Source: Deltaproteobacteria bacterium (GTDB lineage: Bacteria > Bdellovibrionota > JACOXK01). From it: a DNA stretch of 64,000 nucleotides. Location of the stretch: the NCBI GenBank assembly GCA_016186995.1, contig JACPKQ010000020.1, positions 1 to 64,000 on the forward strand, in the 5' to 3' direction. The position numbers and the translations under genes were made by a program. The notes beneath the pieces are model-generated. The model was not told where the DNA came from and did no database searches. It was given only the letters and a program-made list of their open reading frames with translations. This document shows, in pieces, positions 36,531-45,616 of the stretch (position 1 is the stretch's first letter; each line of letters starts with the position of its first letter).

Positions 36531-38161
36531 AAACTCCCTCTTAAAGCACCTTCAATGTTATATCCCACAAGTCTATTATGATAATAATAAAGAAGAAAAA
36601 TATCTCCTATGTAAATTTCATTTCCCTTTCTATAAATAGTTTTTCTTTTATGATAAGTAGCGAAAATTCGAAGAGCGTTGTGAAGAATTTCTGAAGATGT
36701 TTTTTTTCTTAAACTGTCACTATAACTAATTTTATTCTTCGCACTTAAATCACTCAAGATTTTTCTAACCACATCAATCTGTTCACACACAACACCCACA
36801 GGAATAGGTTTAAAATAGGCGTGTTTCCGAGAAAACTGATAAATATCCCCTTTATTTTGAGAGGCTATGTATTCATAAAGAGTAAAAGCCACAAGATGAG
36901 TGCTTAAAACTCTATTATTTTTGTGAAAAACTTCTAAAAGTGATTGTCCTAATTCACGAGTATAGTTTTGATCTCTGTCTTCGTTTAGAAGTATTTTTCT
37001 ATTTTTCTCGACATATTTTTGAATATCAATAGTTCTTCCGTGTCGATCCATGGAAACCCCATTTTGATCCACTTGATTTCCAAAAAGATCAAGTGGATCA
37101 CCAAAATGAATGAATGTTTTAGAATGAAGTTTTGTATACGTTTTCAGAAAAGAAAAAATTCTTTGGGGTTTTGAAAATTCATCATTTTCAATAATGTACC
37201 TGGATTTTCCAACTGCTCTTAAAAAATCATCTATCAATGTTTCTGCTTCTAAAGTTAAATGCGAGCTTAAATTCATAGGAATGACAAAAATATTTTTATT
37301 TTTCTTCTTGTGTTGAAGATTGCGAATATAAGCCTTGATCCCCCCACCCATAAGACCTAGCTTAAGCTTTTTCTCAACAGCTCCTGAACGGCTTCTTGTA
37401 CCCCCTGGAAAAAACAAATTATGAAAACCCATCTCTAAAGAACTTGTTGTATATTCTTTAAGAACATTTTTATAAAGTTCATGAACTTTAAGCCGGTCTA
37501 CTTTATAAGCCCCTAAGTTTTTCATGAAATAACCAATCAATTTACTTCTAAAAAGATTAAGCCCTGCCCCGTACATCACAGGATCAAGCCCTGCTTGATG
37601 AAGTGCTGTTCCAATCAAAATAGAATCTAAGTTACTTACATGGGTAGGTGTGTAAATGAGAGTTGCTTCATGTGAGAGCTTTCCAATTCGTTCAAGATCT
37701 CCTGTAAGAACAAGATTTTCATTAATGAAAGATTTTGTATAAGAATAAAACCTCTTCAAAGAAGATGCATTCATAAGGAAATCTAAAAAACGAGGAATAA
37801 TCTGAACTGAAAAACGATAGGTTTTAGGGTTGAAGTTTCCAACAATTTCGTCGGTATAATTAAAAATAGCTTCCTTAAAAATATAGGCTTTATCTTCTTC
37901 ATCTAAAGTTTTTACGTATCTCTGCCTAAAACGATTCCAGTAAGAAAGCTCTCTTTTTTTCTTAAAACCCCATGAAACTCTCTTAACCCTTTGAGTTTCC
38001 CAATAAATCATGTCCTCAATAAGCTCATCTTTCTTGCTTTGAGGATAGGAAAGTACCTCTAGCAAAGAGTTATCAATAACTCTTTGCTTAAGCTCCTTTT
38101 TTCTATCTTCGGTAAAGTGGAATAAACTCATGGGAGGCACAACATAGGCTAAAATACCCAT
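36527..38161 (-). CDS. Glycerol-3-phosphate acyltransferase-type protein (PlsB/PlsC fold)
   Basis: 544 residues. The acyltransferase blocks are THVSNLDSILIG (H-X4-D), MKNLGAYKVDR, NLFFPGGTRSRSG and VIPMNLSSHLTLEAE. A long N-terminal domain of about 150 residues precedes them, more like a glycerol-3-phosphate than a 1-acyl acyltransferase, but the length is between PlsB and PlsC. Being joined to gpsA supports a role in the first acylation step. Confidence 0.85.
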   Translation of the reverse strand: MGILAYVVPPMSLFHFTEDRKKELKQRVIDNSLLEVLSYPQSKKDELIEDMIYWETQRVKRVSWGFKKKRELSYWNRFRQRYVKTLDEEDKAYIFKEAIFNYTDEIVGNFNPKTYRFSVQIIPRFLDFLMNASSLKRFYSYTKSFINENLVLTGDLERIGKLSHEATLIYTPTHVSNLDSILIGTALHQAGLDPVMYGAGLNLFRSKLIGYFMKNLGAYKVDRLKVHELYKNVLKEYTTSSLEMGFHNLFFPGGTRSRSGAVEKKLKLGLMGGGIKAYIRNLQHKKKNKNIFVIPMNLSSHLTLEAETLIDDFLRAVGKSRYIIENDEFSKPQRIFSFLKTYTKLHSKTFIHFGDPLDLFGNQVDQNGVSMDRHGRTIDIQKYVEKNRKILLNEDRDQNYTRELGQSLLEVFHKNNRVLSTHLVAFTLYEYIASQNKGDIYQFSRKHAYFKPIPVGVVCEQIDVVRKILSDLSAKNKISYSDSLRKKTSSEILHNALRIFATYHKRKTIYRKGNEIYIGDIFLLYYYHNRLVGYNIEGALRGSL

Positions 38162-38315
38162 AAAATCAAACCCCTAAAAATCTACTAGCTTTTCTTTTTA
38201 ATTCTGCTATATTCGCCACCATTAAAGTTAACCAGTCGCAAGTGGGCTCGAGTTTTTTTGAAAAAATATTCTCCTTGCTCTTTTTAGCGACACCAAAACT
38301 CATAGGAGGGTATTT

Positions 38316-38630
38316 ATGGCAAAAAAACTTTATGTAGGGAATCTAAGTTACACAACCACAGAACAAGATCTTTCTGATCTGTTCTCACAATGCGGAACTG
38401 TTGAATCTGCAAAAATCATCACTGACAGAGACACAGGTCGCAGCAAAGGCTTTGGCTTTGTTGAAATGTCAAATGACGATGAAGCACAAGCAGCCATCAG
38501 CAAGTTTAATAATGCAGAACAAGATGGACGCGCACTTAAAGTCAACGAAGCAAGACCTATGGCACCACGAAGTGGTGGCCGTGGTGGCGGTGGCGGAAGA
38601 TTCGGTGGCGGCTTCAGCAGAAGAAGATAA
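38316..38630 (+). CDS. RRM-domain RNA-binding protein, glycine-rich tail
   Basis: 104 residues. One RNA recognition motif with RNP2 (LYVGNL) and RNP1 (SKGFGFVEM), then a Gly/Arg-rich tail (GGRGGGGGRFGGG). Bacterial proteins of this type bind RNA and are often cold-induced. AGGAGGG precedes the ATG. A leader of about 100 bases precedes the gene and an intrinsic terminator ends it. Confidence 0.95.
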   Translation: MAKKLYVGNLSYTTTEQDLSDLFSQCGTVESAKIITDRDTGRSKGFGFVEMSNDDEAQAAISKFNNAEQDGRALKVNEARPMAPRSGGRGGGGGRFGGGFSRRR

Positions 38631-38650
38631 TTATTTTTCCAAACAAATAG

Positions 38651-38685
38651 AAAGAGGGTGGTAAACAAAACCACCCTCTTTTTTT
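38651..38685 (+). terminator. Intrinsic terminator of the RRM gene
   Basis: AAGAGGGTGGT and ACCACCCTCTT form an 11-bp stem with a 7-base loop, followed by a run of T. Confidence 0.9.
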
Positions 38686-38737
38686 ATTTCCTCAAAAGTA
38701 TGGGTTCAAAGAATTAAAAAGCTAAAATAATTTAGTT

Positions 38738-39841
38738 TCAAAAAGGTAATGCATCTTTCAAATCTTGTAAAAGATCACCCCCCTCTTTTGTTGGTTTTTT
38801 CAAGATATCTGTAATTTTTTGAAGTCGGCTTAACTGCTTTTGAAAAGCTTCTGCCACAGCTTGGCTAATACCACTTACCCAACTAAAGTTAGGATCTTTA
38901 ATATCTCCATCAATTCTAAATCTAAGTTCAAGTTTGTCTCCTTGTGGACCTTGTATGAAAGCGAGAAAAGCGCCACCTAAAGCACTCGCAACATTTCGCC
39001 CTTGTTCAAGTTTTAACTTATGAAGTTGAAGCTCATGTTCAGATCGAAGGATGCTTCCCTGTAAATGCGCCTTTGAAGTTAAATGAGCTGTTCCACCTGT
39101 TGGATAAATATTAAAATAATTTCCTATAAGATCTCTTGTCACCGCAACAGTAACATCCTTTATTTTAAGTGTACTCTCTAGACTCAATTCCTTATTCTTT
39201 TTTGAAATGAAAGTACCTTGATAATCAAATTGAGCCTTTTCGGGAACTCTCATTTTTAAAGTAAGAGGTACTTTCATGGGTTCTGGATACTTTACATTGT
39301 GTGCTGTTAAATATCCTTTATCAATGACGTATTCAAACTGAGTATCTGGAAATTTTTCCTGAAAACTAAATTTAAAATTATTAACCCACACATTTTCAAC
39401 TGAAACAGTGTAATCAAATGGTTTTGCTTTTTTGGGGGAAGATTTTTCTTCTTTTACAGAAGCTGTTTTTCTTTGAGAGGCACTTAACTTAGAAAGATTA
39501 ATATTATTTTTTTCTTTTTTAACATAAATCCAAGGATCTTCAATTTTAACACCGTGAATAATAATTTTTTTCTTTAATAAAGGAAATAAATCAAAATTAA
39601 CATGGGCCATTCCTAGTTTAAAAATAGAATTTCCACGATCATGAATGTGAACATGGTTAACAGTTACAGTACCTTTTAAGAGTGAGACATTAAGACTTCC
39701 AATATTAAGCTCTGCTTGAGTTGCCTTTGCAAATTCTTTTTCAATAAATTTTTTAGCAACAAAAAGCCCACTATTTTTAACTAAAAAATACCCCCCAAAA
39801 ACAAAAATAATAAAAATAACAAGAAACTTAATTTTTCTCAT
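38738..39841 (-). CDS. AsmA/DUF748-like envelope protein
   Basis: 367 residues. One N-terminal membrane helix (FLVIFIIFVFGGYFLV) then a beta-rich part with AELNIGSLNVSLLKGTVTVNHVHIHD and GVKIEDPWIYVKK, the pattern of AsmA-like or DUF748 proteins that span the periplasm and may move lipids. The linker about 108-125 is Lys/Ser-rich. Function inferred only from pattern. Confidence 0.7.
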   Translation of the reverse strand: MRKIKFLVIFIIFVFGGYFLVKNSGLFVAKKFIEKEFAKATQAELNIGSLNVSLLKGTVTVNHVHIHDRGNSIFKLGMAHVNFDLFPLLKKKIIIHGVKIEDPWIYVKKEKNNINLSKLSASQRKTASVKEEKSSPKKAKPFDYTVSVENVWVNNFKFSFQEKFPDTQFEYVIDKGYLTAHNVKYPEPMKVPLTLKMRVPEKAQFDYQGTFISKKNKELSLESTLKIKDVTVAVTRDLIGNYFNIYPTGGTAHLTSKAHLQGSILRSEHELQLHKLKLEQGRNVASALGGAFLAFIQGPQGDKLELRFRIDGDIKDPNFSWVSGISQAVAEAFQKQLSRLQKITDILKKPTKEGGDLLQDLKDALPF

Positions 39842-39942
39842 AACATCTCCTTCTTTATTGAATATCTCGGTTAGTTATTAGAAAATCTTAAACTCGGTTG
39901 TGTTCAAAAAGTCTGGGATCTTCATTCACCCTCACCTCAGAT

Positions 39943-39963
39943 CCTCTCCCCTCGAGGGAGAGG
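39943..39963. repeat. Family C palindrome in the gap before the AsmA-like gene
   Basis: CCTCTCCC-ctcga-GGGAGAGG. It lies in the 203-bp gap 39842-40044, where I see no gene. Confidence 0.75.
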
Positions 39964-40044
39964 AAGGAAAGGAGAGGGGGACAGAATTCGAGTCCATGAG
40001 AGAATATCCCAATTCAGAAACAAGGTGGTAGAAAAAGATGGAAG

Positions 40045-42105
40045 CTACGCTTTTATGCCAAAGACTTTGAAGATGAAAGTATATTCTAAGGCAAAATCTT
40101 TGAGATATTCATAACGTCCAGAGGCACCAAAGTGGCCAGATCCCATTTTAATATAAAGAAGCTGATAGTTTTTATCTTTTTTAAGATCTCTTATTTTAGC
40201 AATCCATTTAGCAGGCTCCCAATAACACACACGAGGATCATTAAGTCCTCCGGTAGCTAAAATATGGGGATACTCACCCTCTTTTAAATTATCATAAGGT
40301 GAATAAGACTTAATATACTCAAAATATTCCTTGTCTTTTGGGTTGCCCCACTCATCATACTCTATTTGTGTAAGTGGTAAGGTATCATCAAGCATTGTAT
40401 TTAAGGCATCCACAAAGGGGACGTGTGCTACGACTGCTTTAAAAAGCTCTGGCTTCATATTAAGTACAGCTCCTACTAAAAGCCCACCAGCACTTCCTCC
40501 TACAATGACAATTTTCCCCTTGGATGTATAATTGTGAGAGATGAGCTCTTCTGCTGAAGAAACTAAATCTTTAAAAGTATTTTTCTTTTTCAAAAACTTT
40601 GCATCTTCGTACCAATACCGCCCCTTTTCAGTACCACCTCGAATATGGGCTAAAGCAAAAATAAAACCCCTTTCTAAAATAGAAATCCGATTGCTCGAAA
40701 ACTGAGGATCAATACTAATACCATAAGCACCATATCCATAAAGATAAACAGGGTTATTTCCATTTTTTTTAAGCCCTTTTTTATAAACAAGATCCATAGG
40801 TATCTTTTCCCCATCCCATGAAGTTGTATAAATACGTTCTGTTTCATACAAAGAAGTGTCTACATTGGGTACAACTTTATCTTTCTTAAGTTCTTGTGTT
40901 TTTGTTTTCATATTATAATCAAAAACTTTAAGTGGTATGGTAGGAGACGTAAGCGTGTATCTTAAAATTGTTGTATCAAATTCAGGATTGGTAGAAAGAG
41001 AAAGCTTATAAACAGGTTCATCAACATGGATGTAATGTTCTTTGGCTTCAACTAAATTGATTACTTTTATAAAAGTAAGGGCGTCTTTTCTTTCAAAAAC
41101 TATCAGGTGTTCTTTAAAAGCCTCAATATCAGCGATAAAAACGTCCTTTTGCGGTGCAATAATTTCTTTCCAGTTTTCTTGTTCTGGGTGGTCCACATGC
41201 ACCTTACAAACACGAAAATTGGGGTGAAGATCGTTTGTGAGAATAAAAAAATCTTCTCCATGATGCGCTAAATAATATTCATGTCCGCGTTTTCTTTTTT
41301 GAATGAGTCTTAGTTTTGAGTTAGAGTCGTCAGCATCTAAAATATGATTCTCTTGTGTCATAGCACCATGGATAGAGAGCACAAGATACTTTTCACTTCG
41401 TGTCTTATGACACCCTACAAACATTTCTGCTGTTTTTTCTTCATACACTTTTATATCTTTTTTAGGGTCTTCCCCTAGGCAATGTTTATAAACAGCATAA
41501 GGCCTGTGGTTTTTATCTAAAATACTATACAAAAAGGTTTTATGGTCATTAAACCAAGCAATGCTTCCAGCGGTGTTTTCAATTTTTTCTGGAGCAAGCG
41601 TTCTACCCTCTAAATCTTTAATAAAAAGAGTGTATTTTTCACTTCCATCGAAATCACAACTATAAGCTAAAAGTTTGTGGTTAGAAGAAAGCGCAAAACC
41701 ACCTAAAGAAAAAAATTTCTGCCCACAGGCCAACTCATTTAAATCTAAAATGATTTCTTCTTGTGGATTCCCGCTCTTGCCGGAATGACGTGGCGTACGG
41801 CAATAAATTTCATATTCTTTTCCCGCTTCGTAACGATAATAATAGTAATATTCACCATCTTTTTGAGGAACTGAAGATTCATTTTCAAGAATTCTTGACT
41901 TAAGCTCTGTAAATAAATTTTCACGAAGTTCTTTTTCTGGTTCTAAAATAGATTCTGTATATTTATTTTCGGCTTCTAAATAGTGAGTCACCTGAGGGTT
42001 TTCTTTTTCTCGAAGCCAAAAGTAAGGATCTTCGAGTATTTCTCCATGTATTTTTGTAGTATGATTTTTTTTCTCTGGTTGGGGTGCTTTTAACGCTTCT
42101 TTCAT
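40045..42105 (-). CDS. ptrB: Oligopeptidase B (S9A serine peptidase)
   Basis: 686 residues. An N-terminal beta-propeller (HGEILEDPYFWLREKENP, SIAWFNDHKTFLYSILD) is followed by an alpha/beta-hydrolase domain. The catalytic Ser is in GGSAGGLL (about 528), the Asp in GLNDPRV, the His in SGHFG. TMLDDTLPLTQIEYDEWGNP is typical of oligopeptidase B, which cuts short peptides after Lys/Arg. Residues about 106-114 (RHSGKSGNP) are an in-frame family A repeat between propeller strands. Confidence 0.93.
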   Translation of the reverse strand: MKEALKAPQPEKKNHTTKIHGEILEDPYFWLREKENPQVTHYLEAENKYTESILEPEKELRENLFTELKSRILENESSVPQKDGEYYYYYRYEAGKEYEIYCRTPRHSGKSGNPQEEIILDLNELACGQKFFSLGGFALSSNHKLLAYSCDFDGSEKYTLFIKDLEGRTLAPEKIENTAGSIAWFNDHKTFLYSILDKNHRPYAVYKHCLGEDPKKDIKVYEEKTAEMFVGCHKTRSEKYLVLSIHGAMTQENHILDADDSNSKLRLIQKRKRGHEYYLAHHGEDFFILTNDLHPNFRVCKVHVDHPEQENWKEIIAPQKDVFIADIEAFKEHLIVFERKDALTFIKVINLVEAKEHYIHVDEPVYKLSLSTNPEFDTTILRYTLTSPTIPLKVFDYNMKTKTQELKKDKVVPNVDTSLYETERIYTTSWDGEKIPMDLVYKKGLKKNGNNPVYLYGYGAYGISIDPQFSSNRISILERGFIFALAHIRGGTEKGRYWYEDAKFLKKKNTFKDLVSSAEELISHNYTSKGKIVIVGGSAGGLLVGAVLNMKPELFKAVVAHVPFVDALNTMLDDTLPLTQIEYDEWGNPKDKEYFEYIKSYSPYDNLKEGEYPHILATGGLNDPRVCYWEPAKWIAKIRDLKKDKNYQLLYIKMGSGHFGASGRYEYLKDFALEYTFIFKVFGIKA
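41765..41790. repeat. Palindromic repeat family A inside ptrB
   Basis: GGATTCCCGCTCTTGCCGGA then ATGACG, read in a different frame than in ctaA (RHSGKSGNP). Confidence 0.8.
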
Positions 42106-42190
42106 AGAAAAGAATATTCTTTCATAAGAGCCTGTAAGTCAAAATAAATTTGGTTTTAAAGATTCAATAGGTTTTCAGATCATTTTAGAT

Positions 42191-42484
42191 TCATTTTGCT
42201 TCTTTTATTTTCTGAACCTGGTTACCTAGCTTGGAAAGAGCTAGATCAATAGAGGAATACATATCTGGGGATACCCCCTCAGCATAAAACTTCATATTGC
42301 GACCATAAAGTGTAATACATGCACTGTGTTCTTTCTTTTCAACATTAAAGACACAATTAACTGCTTCAACTTGGTTGCAATTTTTTTGAAGAGCCTTTAA
42401 CTTCTCCCGAAGGTATTTCTCTATTGCAAGGGATTTTCTTAAATGATGCCTAAATGTAAGTTGTATTTTAAAGTTCTCTTTCAT
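42191..42484 (-). CDS. hpf: Ribosome hibernation promoting factor (HPF/RaiA, short form)
   Basis: 97 residues from the ATG at 42484; the longer frame to 42532 would add a hydrophobic stretch that is not part of the family. The S30AE fold is seen as FKIQLTFRHHLRK, then VEAVNCVFNVEKKEHSACI and EGVSPDMYSSIDLALSKL. It inactivates ribosomes under stress. An FNR-type site (42519-42532) lies just upstream, so low oxygen may induce it. Confidence 0.87.
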   Translation of the reverse strand: MKENFKIQLTFRHHLRKSLAIEKYLREKLKALQKNCNQVEAVNCVFNVEKKEHSACITLYGRNMKFYAEGVSPDMYSSIDLALSKLGNQVQKIKEAK

Positions 42485-42518
42485 ACTCACACTCAACAAT
42501 AAAAATAAACAAAAAAAT

Positions 42519-42532
42519 ATGACGAAGATCAT
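42519..42532. promoter_or_regulatory. FNR-type site upstream of hpf
   Basis: ATGACGAAGATCAT, matching ATGAY-N4-ATCAW. It lies between the fnr-like gene and hpf, about 41 bp before the hpf start codon. Confidence 0.55.
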
Positions 42533-42544
42533 ATATTTAACTTT

Positions 42545-43204
42545 TTACTGTTCAAGGAACTGCTGCTTGAGAACCGTAATGGATTTAGCCTTTGTTTTAA
42601 TAAAACCCTTCTTTTTCCAGTCAGAAAAAACCCTAATAACTGTTTCTGGACGGGCTCCAATAAGAGAGGCGATTTCTTCTCTTGAAAGCAACAATTGTTG
42701 CTCACAATTTATATTTCTAAAAATCATTTTCAAAAAATGGGCTAAACGCTGCTCAACCGTTTTATCAGCTAGGTCAGTAAATTTCTCCTCAGCCTGTCTT
42801 AATTCAACGCACACCATTTTTAGAAACTCAAACCCTAGGTTTGGGTATTCTTTAAAAACCTTTTCAATTCCCTCTTTTTTAACAAAACAAAGTGTTGTTT
42901 CACTCACAGCCTGAGCCGAAGCTTGATATTTTTCACCGGAAAAAAAAGATCTATACCCAAGCATTTCACTCCCTTGCGAAAGAAGAAGAATTTGTTCTTT
43001 TCCACTTTCGGTTGTTTTAATAACTTTGACAACACCAGAAAACGTACAGTAAAAACCTTGAGGTGTTTCTCCTTGTCGAAAAATATAATCCCCCTTTTTA
43101 TAGGTTTGGGTTGATTTGTATTGATTAAGGGTTTTCAGTTCAAGTTCTTTTAAAGAACAAAAAAGCCCGTACAGCCTAGGAAGACAATCATTACAATCGA
43201 TCAT
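42545..43204 (-). CDS. FNR-type Crp-family regulator with four cluster cysteines
   Basis: About 219 residues from ATG 43204; a TTG at 43270 is in frame. Cys ligands in CNDCLPRLYGLFC (N-terminus) and a later Cys in ETTLCFVKKE match FNR's [4Fe-4S] oxygen sensor. A cyclic-nucleotide-type barrel and the HTH LSREEIASLIGARPETVIRV follow. In the recognition helix Glu and Arg are kept, but the Ser typical of FNR is Ile (ETVIR against ETISR). A promoter TTGAAC-17-GATATA (43229-43257) fits the shorter start. It probably activates nrf and hpf. Confidence 0.9.
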   Translation of the reverse strand: MIDCNDCLPRLYGLFCSLKELELKTLNQYKSTQTYKKGDYIFRQGETPQGFYCTFSGVVKVIKTTESGKEQILLLSQGSEMLGYRSFFSGEKYQASAQAVSETTLCFVKKEGIEKVFKEYPNLGFEFLKMVCVELRQAEEKFTDLADKTVEQRLAHFLKMIFRNINCEQQLLLSREEIASLIGARPETVIRVFSDWKKKGFIKTKAKSITVLKQQFLEQ

Positions 43205-43228
43205 ATTTTTTGTTTCCACTAGAGCGGA

Positions 43229-43257
43229 TATATCATGAGCACAAAGATTCTGTTCAA
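43229..43257 (-). promoter_or_regulatory. Predicted promoter of the fnr-like gene
   Basis: TTGAAC and GATATA on the minus strand with a 17-bp spacer; transcription would start near 43222, 18 bases before the ATG. Confidence 0.5.
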
Positions 43258-43272
43258 AAAAACACTCCAAAC

Positions 43273-43286
43273 ATGATCTATATCAT
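43273..43286. promoter_or_regulatory. FNR-type site between the fnr-like gene and the nrf genes
   Basis: ATGATCTATATCAT, a perfect palindrome. On the plus strand TATACT at 43310-43315 puts the start near 43322, 42.5 bp from the site centre, as at class II FNR promoters. It is also 57 bp from the predicted fnr start. Confidence 0.7.
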
Positions 43287-43328
43287 TTTTTTATTTCACT
43301 TTTTGAGATTATACTTGTTCTCATTAGT

Positions 43329-43739
43329 ATGAGTAAGTATTCAAGACTTTTTACCATTACAAGCTTGCTTTATCTTTTACTTGCCTCTCTCATGGGCTTA
43401 ACCATGGCAACCAATCCTTCTATGGCAGGACTTCTTCGATTTCCTCACATTCACACAATGATGATTGGCTGGGTTTCCATGATGATTTTTGGTTTGGCAT
43501 ATCATGTTGTACCCCGCTTTGCAGGAAGCCCCCTTATTAAAGACAGATGGCAAGGAATTCACTTTTGGTGCGCTAACATTGCCCTTTTAGGAATGATCTT
43601 AACCCCACAATCTTCATTTGTCTTTTTTGCTGTTTTTGGATCACTTCAAGGCGTAGGAATTCTTATCTTTGTTTTTACAATGCTTCGAGCTCTTAAATTT
43701 AAAATGCCTTCAAAACCTTGTTGCAACTCTTGTCAGTAA
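43329..43739 (+). CDS. Small heme-copper-oxidase-subunit-I-like membrane protein
   Basis: 136 residues with four membrane helices. FPHIHTMMIGWVSMMIFGLAYHV resembles the helix of NorB/CcoN carrying heme ligands, but a full subunit I has about twelve helices. The C-terminus is Cys-rich (CCNSC). Such small proteins accompany nitrogen-oxide and cbb3-type genes; a role in nitric-oxide or metal handling is possible but unproven. It is the first gene after the FNR site; the predicted leader is only about seven bases. Confidence 0.75.
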   Translation: MSKYSRLFTITSLLYLLLASLMGLTMATNPSMAGLLRFPHIHTMMIGWVSMMIFGLAYHVVPRFAGSPLIKDRWQGIHFWCANIALLGMILTPQSSFVFFAVFGSLQGVGILIFVFTMLRALKFKMPSKPCCNSCQ

Positions 43740-43788
43740 TGACCCTCTCTTAAGAAATTTTGAATTTGAAAGTTTTTGAGGAATTGCT

Positions 43789-44241
43789 ATGCTAAGACTA
43801 TTGATGAAAAACGGGGCCATTTTATTATTTTTTTCGATACCATTAGGAATAGGCCTTTATCTCTTCGTTTATGCCAAAGGGTATTCGTACCTAACCAATA
43901 ATCCAGAAACCTGCATGAACTGCCATGTGATGAGGGATCAATTTTCTACCTGGAATAAATCTTCGCATCATACCATTGCCTCTTGTCAAGATTGCCACAT
44001 GTCAGGATCCATTCTCAATAAAATAAAGATAAAAATTTCTAATGGATTTTGGCACTCATGGGCCTTTACAACAGGCCGCTTCAAAGAACCCATCCGAATT
44101 AAAGAGCATAATATGAAGATTGTTGAAAATTCATGTTTTCATTGTCATAGTGAATTATTGCAGTCATCCAATATCGGGGCTCATAAAGCAAAAGCACTCT
44201 CTTGCATGCAGTGCCATCAGGGTGTGGGACATATAAAATGA
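43789..44241 (+). CDS. nrfH: Cytochrome c nitrite reductase small subunit NrfH
   Basis: 150-residue NapC/NirT-family tetraheme quinol dehydrogenase. One membrane anchor (LLFFSIPLGIGLYLFVYA) is followed by CMNCH, CQDCH, CFHCH and CMQCH. It passes electrons from menaquinol to NrfA. TGAGGAA precedes the start; the stop overlaps the nrfA start (ATGA). Confidence 0.96.
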   Translation: MLRLLMKNGAILLFFSIPLGIGLYLFVYAKGYSYLTNNPETCMNCHVMRDQFSTWNKSSHHTIASCQDCHMSGSILNKIKIKISNGFWHSWAFTTGRFKEPIRIKEHNMKIVENSCFHCHSELLQSSNIGAHKAKALSCMQCHQGVGHIK

Positions 44242-45614
44242 TTCTGAAGAAAAAAATAGTTTTATGGAGTTTTGTTTTTATTATTTTAATGGGTGCTACC
44301 ATACTTTCTGTAGTGCTTCTTGTAGATATTTTTGAAAAAAAACAAGAATCCAAAAATCCATTTTATCGTGTTGTTGATCTCACACATGAAACGGAAGACC
44401 CTGTTATTTGGGGAAAGAATTTTCCCCATCAATACGATGGTTATAAAAGAACAGTAGATCAAATCAGAACTCGCTATGGAGGAAGTGAAGCTATTCCCAA
44501 AACACCTTCGGATGTGGATCCTCGCTCTGTTGTAGCCCAATCTAAAATTGAAGAAGATCCCAGGTTGAAAAGAATGTGGGCGGGATACGCTTTTTCAATT
44601 GATTTTAGAGAGGAACGCGGGCATGCCTTCATGCTCGACGATCAAACTTATACAGAACGCCAGAAAGTTGGGCAACCAGGAACATGTATCAATTGCCATG
44701 CATCAACCTATGTCCCCATGATGAAATTGGGCAAAGGAAATATTATGCATGGCTTTGAACAATTGAATCAAATGCCCTATTCAGAAGCAAGAAAATGGGT
44801 CAAACATCCTGTCACTTGTATTGATTGTCATGATCCAAAAACGATGGAGCTACGAGTCACTCGCCCTGCATTCATGGAGGGAATTGCATCATATAAATCC
44901 AAAGATGGTATAAAAAATTATGAGGTCAATAAGACTGCAACTCGACAAGAAATGAGAACGTTTGTATGTGCTCAATGCCATGTCGAATATTATTTTAAGG
45001 GAAAGGAAAAAAGACTTACCTATCCATGGTCAAAGGGGCTCAAGGGAGATGAAATACTCGCCTATTATGATGATCTTCAATTTAAAGACTGGGTTCATAA
45101 AGAAACCGGGGCAGACGTTTTAAAAGCACAACATCCAGAATTTGAAATGTGGAGCCAGGGCATTCATGCAAAATCTAATGTCTCTTGCTCTGACTGTCAC
45201 ATGCCCTACCAACGCGTAGGTGCAATGAAAATAACCGATCACCACGTCAAAAGTCCGTTGCTTACAATCACAAGGTCGTGTCAAACCTGTCACCGATTGC
45301 CAGAGGCAGAACTTCGTGCACGGGTTGAAACCATTCAGAATCGCACCTTTGAAATGCGTAACCGCACCATGGATGCATTGATGGAACTTATTTCTGATAT
45401 TAAGGCCACCAAAGAATTATCAACAATTCATCCAAACTTAACAAAAGCACGAAACTATCAAAGAAAAGCACAGTTTCTGCTAGATTTCGTTGAAGCCGAA
45501 AATTCAACAGGCTTTCATGCCCCTCAAGAGGCTGCAAGGTTACTCAACCAATCACTCGATTATATTCGAAAAGGGCAAGTAAGTTTAAGAAAAAACTCTT
45601 CTACTCAAAAATAG
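44238..45614 (+). CDS. nrfA: Cytochrome c nitrite reductase NrfA (ammonia-forming), CXXCH at heme 1
   Basis: About 458 residues from the ATG at 44238. A membrane anchor or signal (LWSFVFIILMGATILSVVLLV) precedes five heme sites: CINCH, CIDCH, CAQCH, CSDCH and CQTCH. The catalytic Tyr (QCHVEYYF) and His (QGIHAKSNVSC) are present. The first heme site, which in most NrfA is CXXCK, here ends in His, as in the CXXCH subgroup. It reduces nitrite to ammonium by six electrons. Coupled to nrfH. Confidence 0.95.
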   Translation: MILKKKIVLWSFVFIILMGATILSVVLLVDIFEKKQESKNPFYRVVDLTHETEDPVIWGKNFPHQYDGYKRTVDQIRTRYGGSEAIPKTPSDVDPRSVVAQSKIEEDPRLKRMWAGYAFSIDFREERGHAFMLDDQTYTERQKVGQPGTCINCHASTYVPMMKLGKGNIMHGFEQLNQMPYSEARKWVKHPVTCIDCHDPKTMELRVTRPAFMEGIASYKSKDGIKNYEVNKTATRQEMRTFVCAQCHVEYYFKGKEKRLTYPWSKGLKGDEILAYYDDLQFKDWVHKETGADVLKAQHPEFEMWSQGIHAKSNVSCSDCHMPYQRVGAMKITDHHVKSPLLTITRSCQTCHRLPEAELRARVETIQNRTFEMRNRTMDALMELISDIKATKELSTIHPNLTKARNYQRKAQFLLDFVEAENSTGFHAPQEAARLLNQSLDYIRKGQVSLRKNSSTQK

Positions 45615-45616
45615 CT

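Noticed and set aside
40884-40897. CTTAAGTTCTTGTG in ptrB as another copy of the 18-bp motif
   Set aside because: Only about 12 bases match and it lies in coding sequence that is normal for ptrB.
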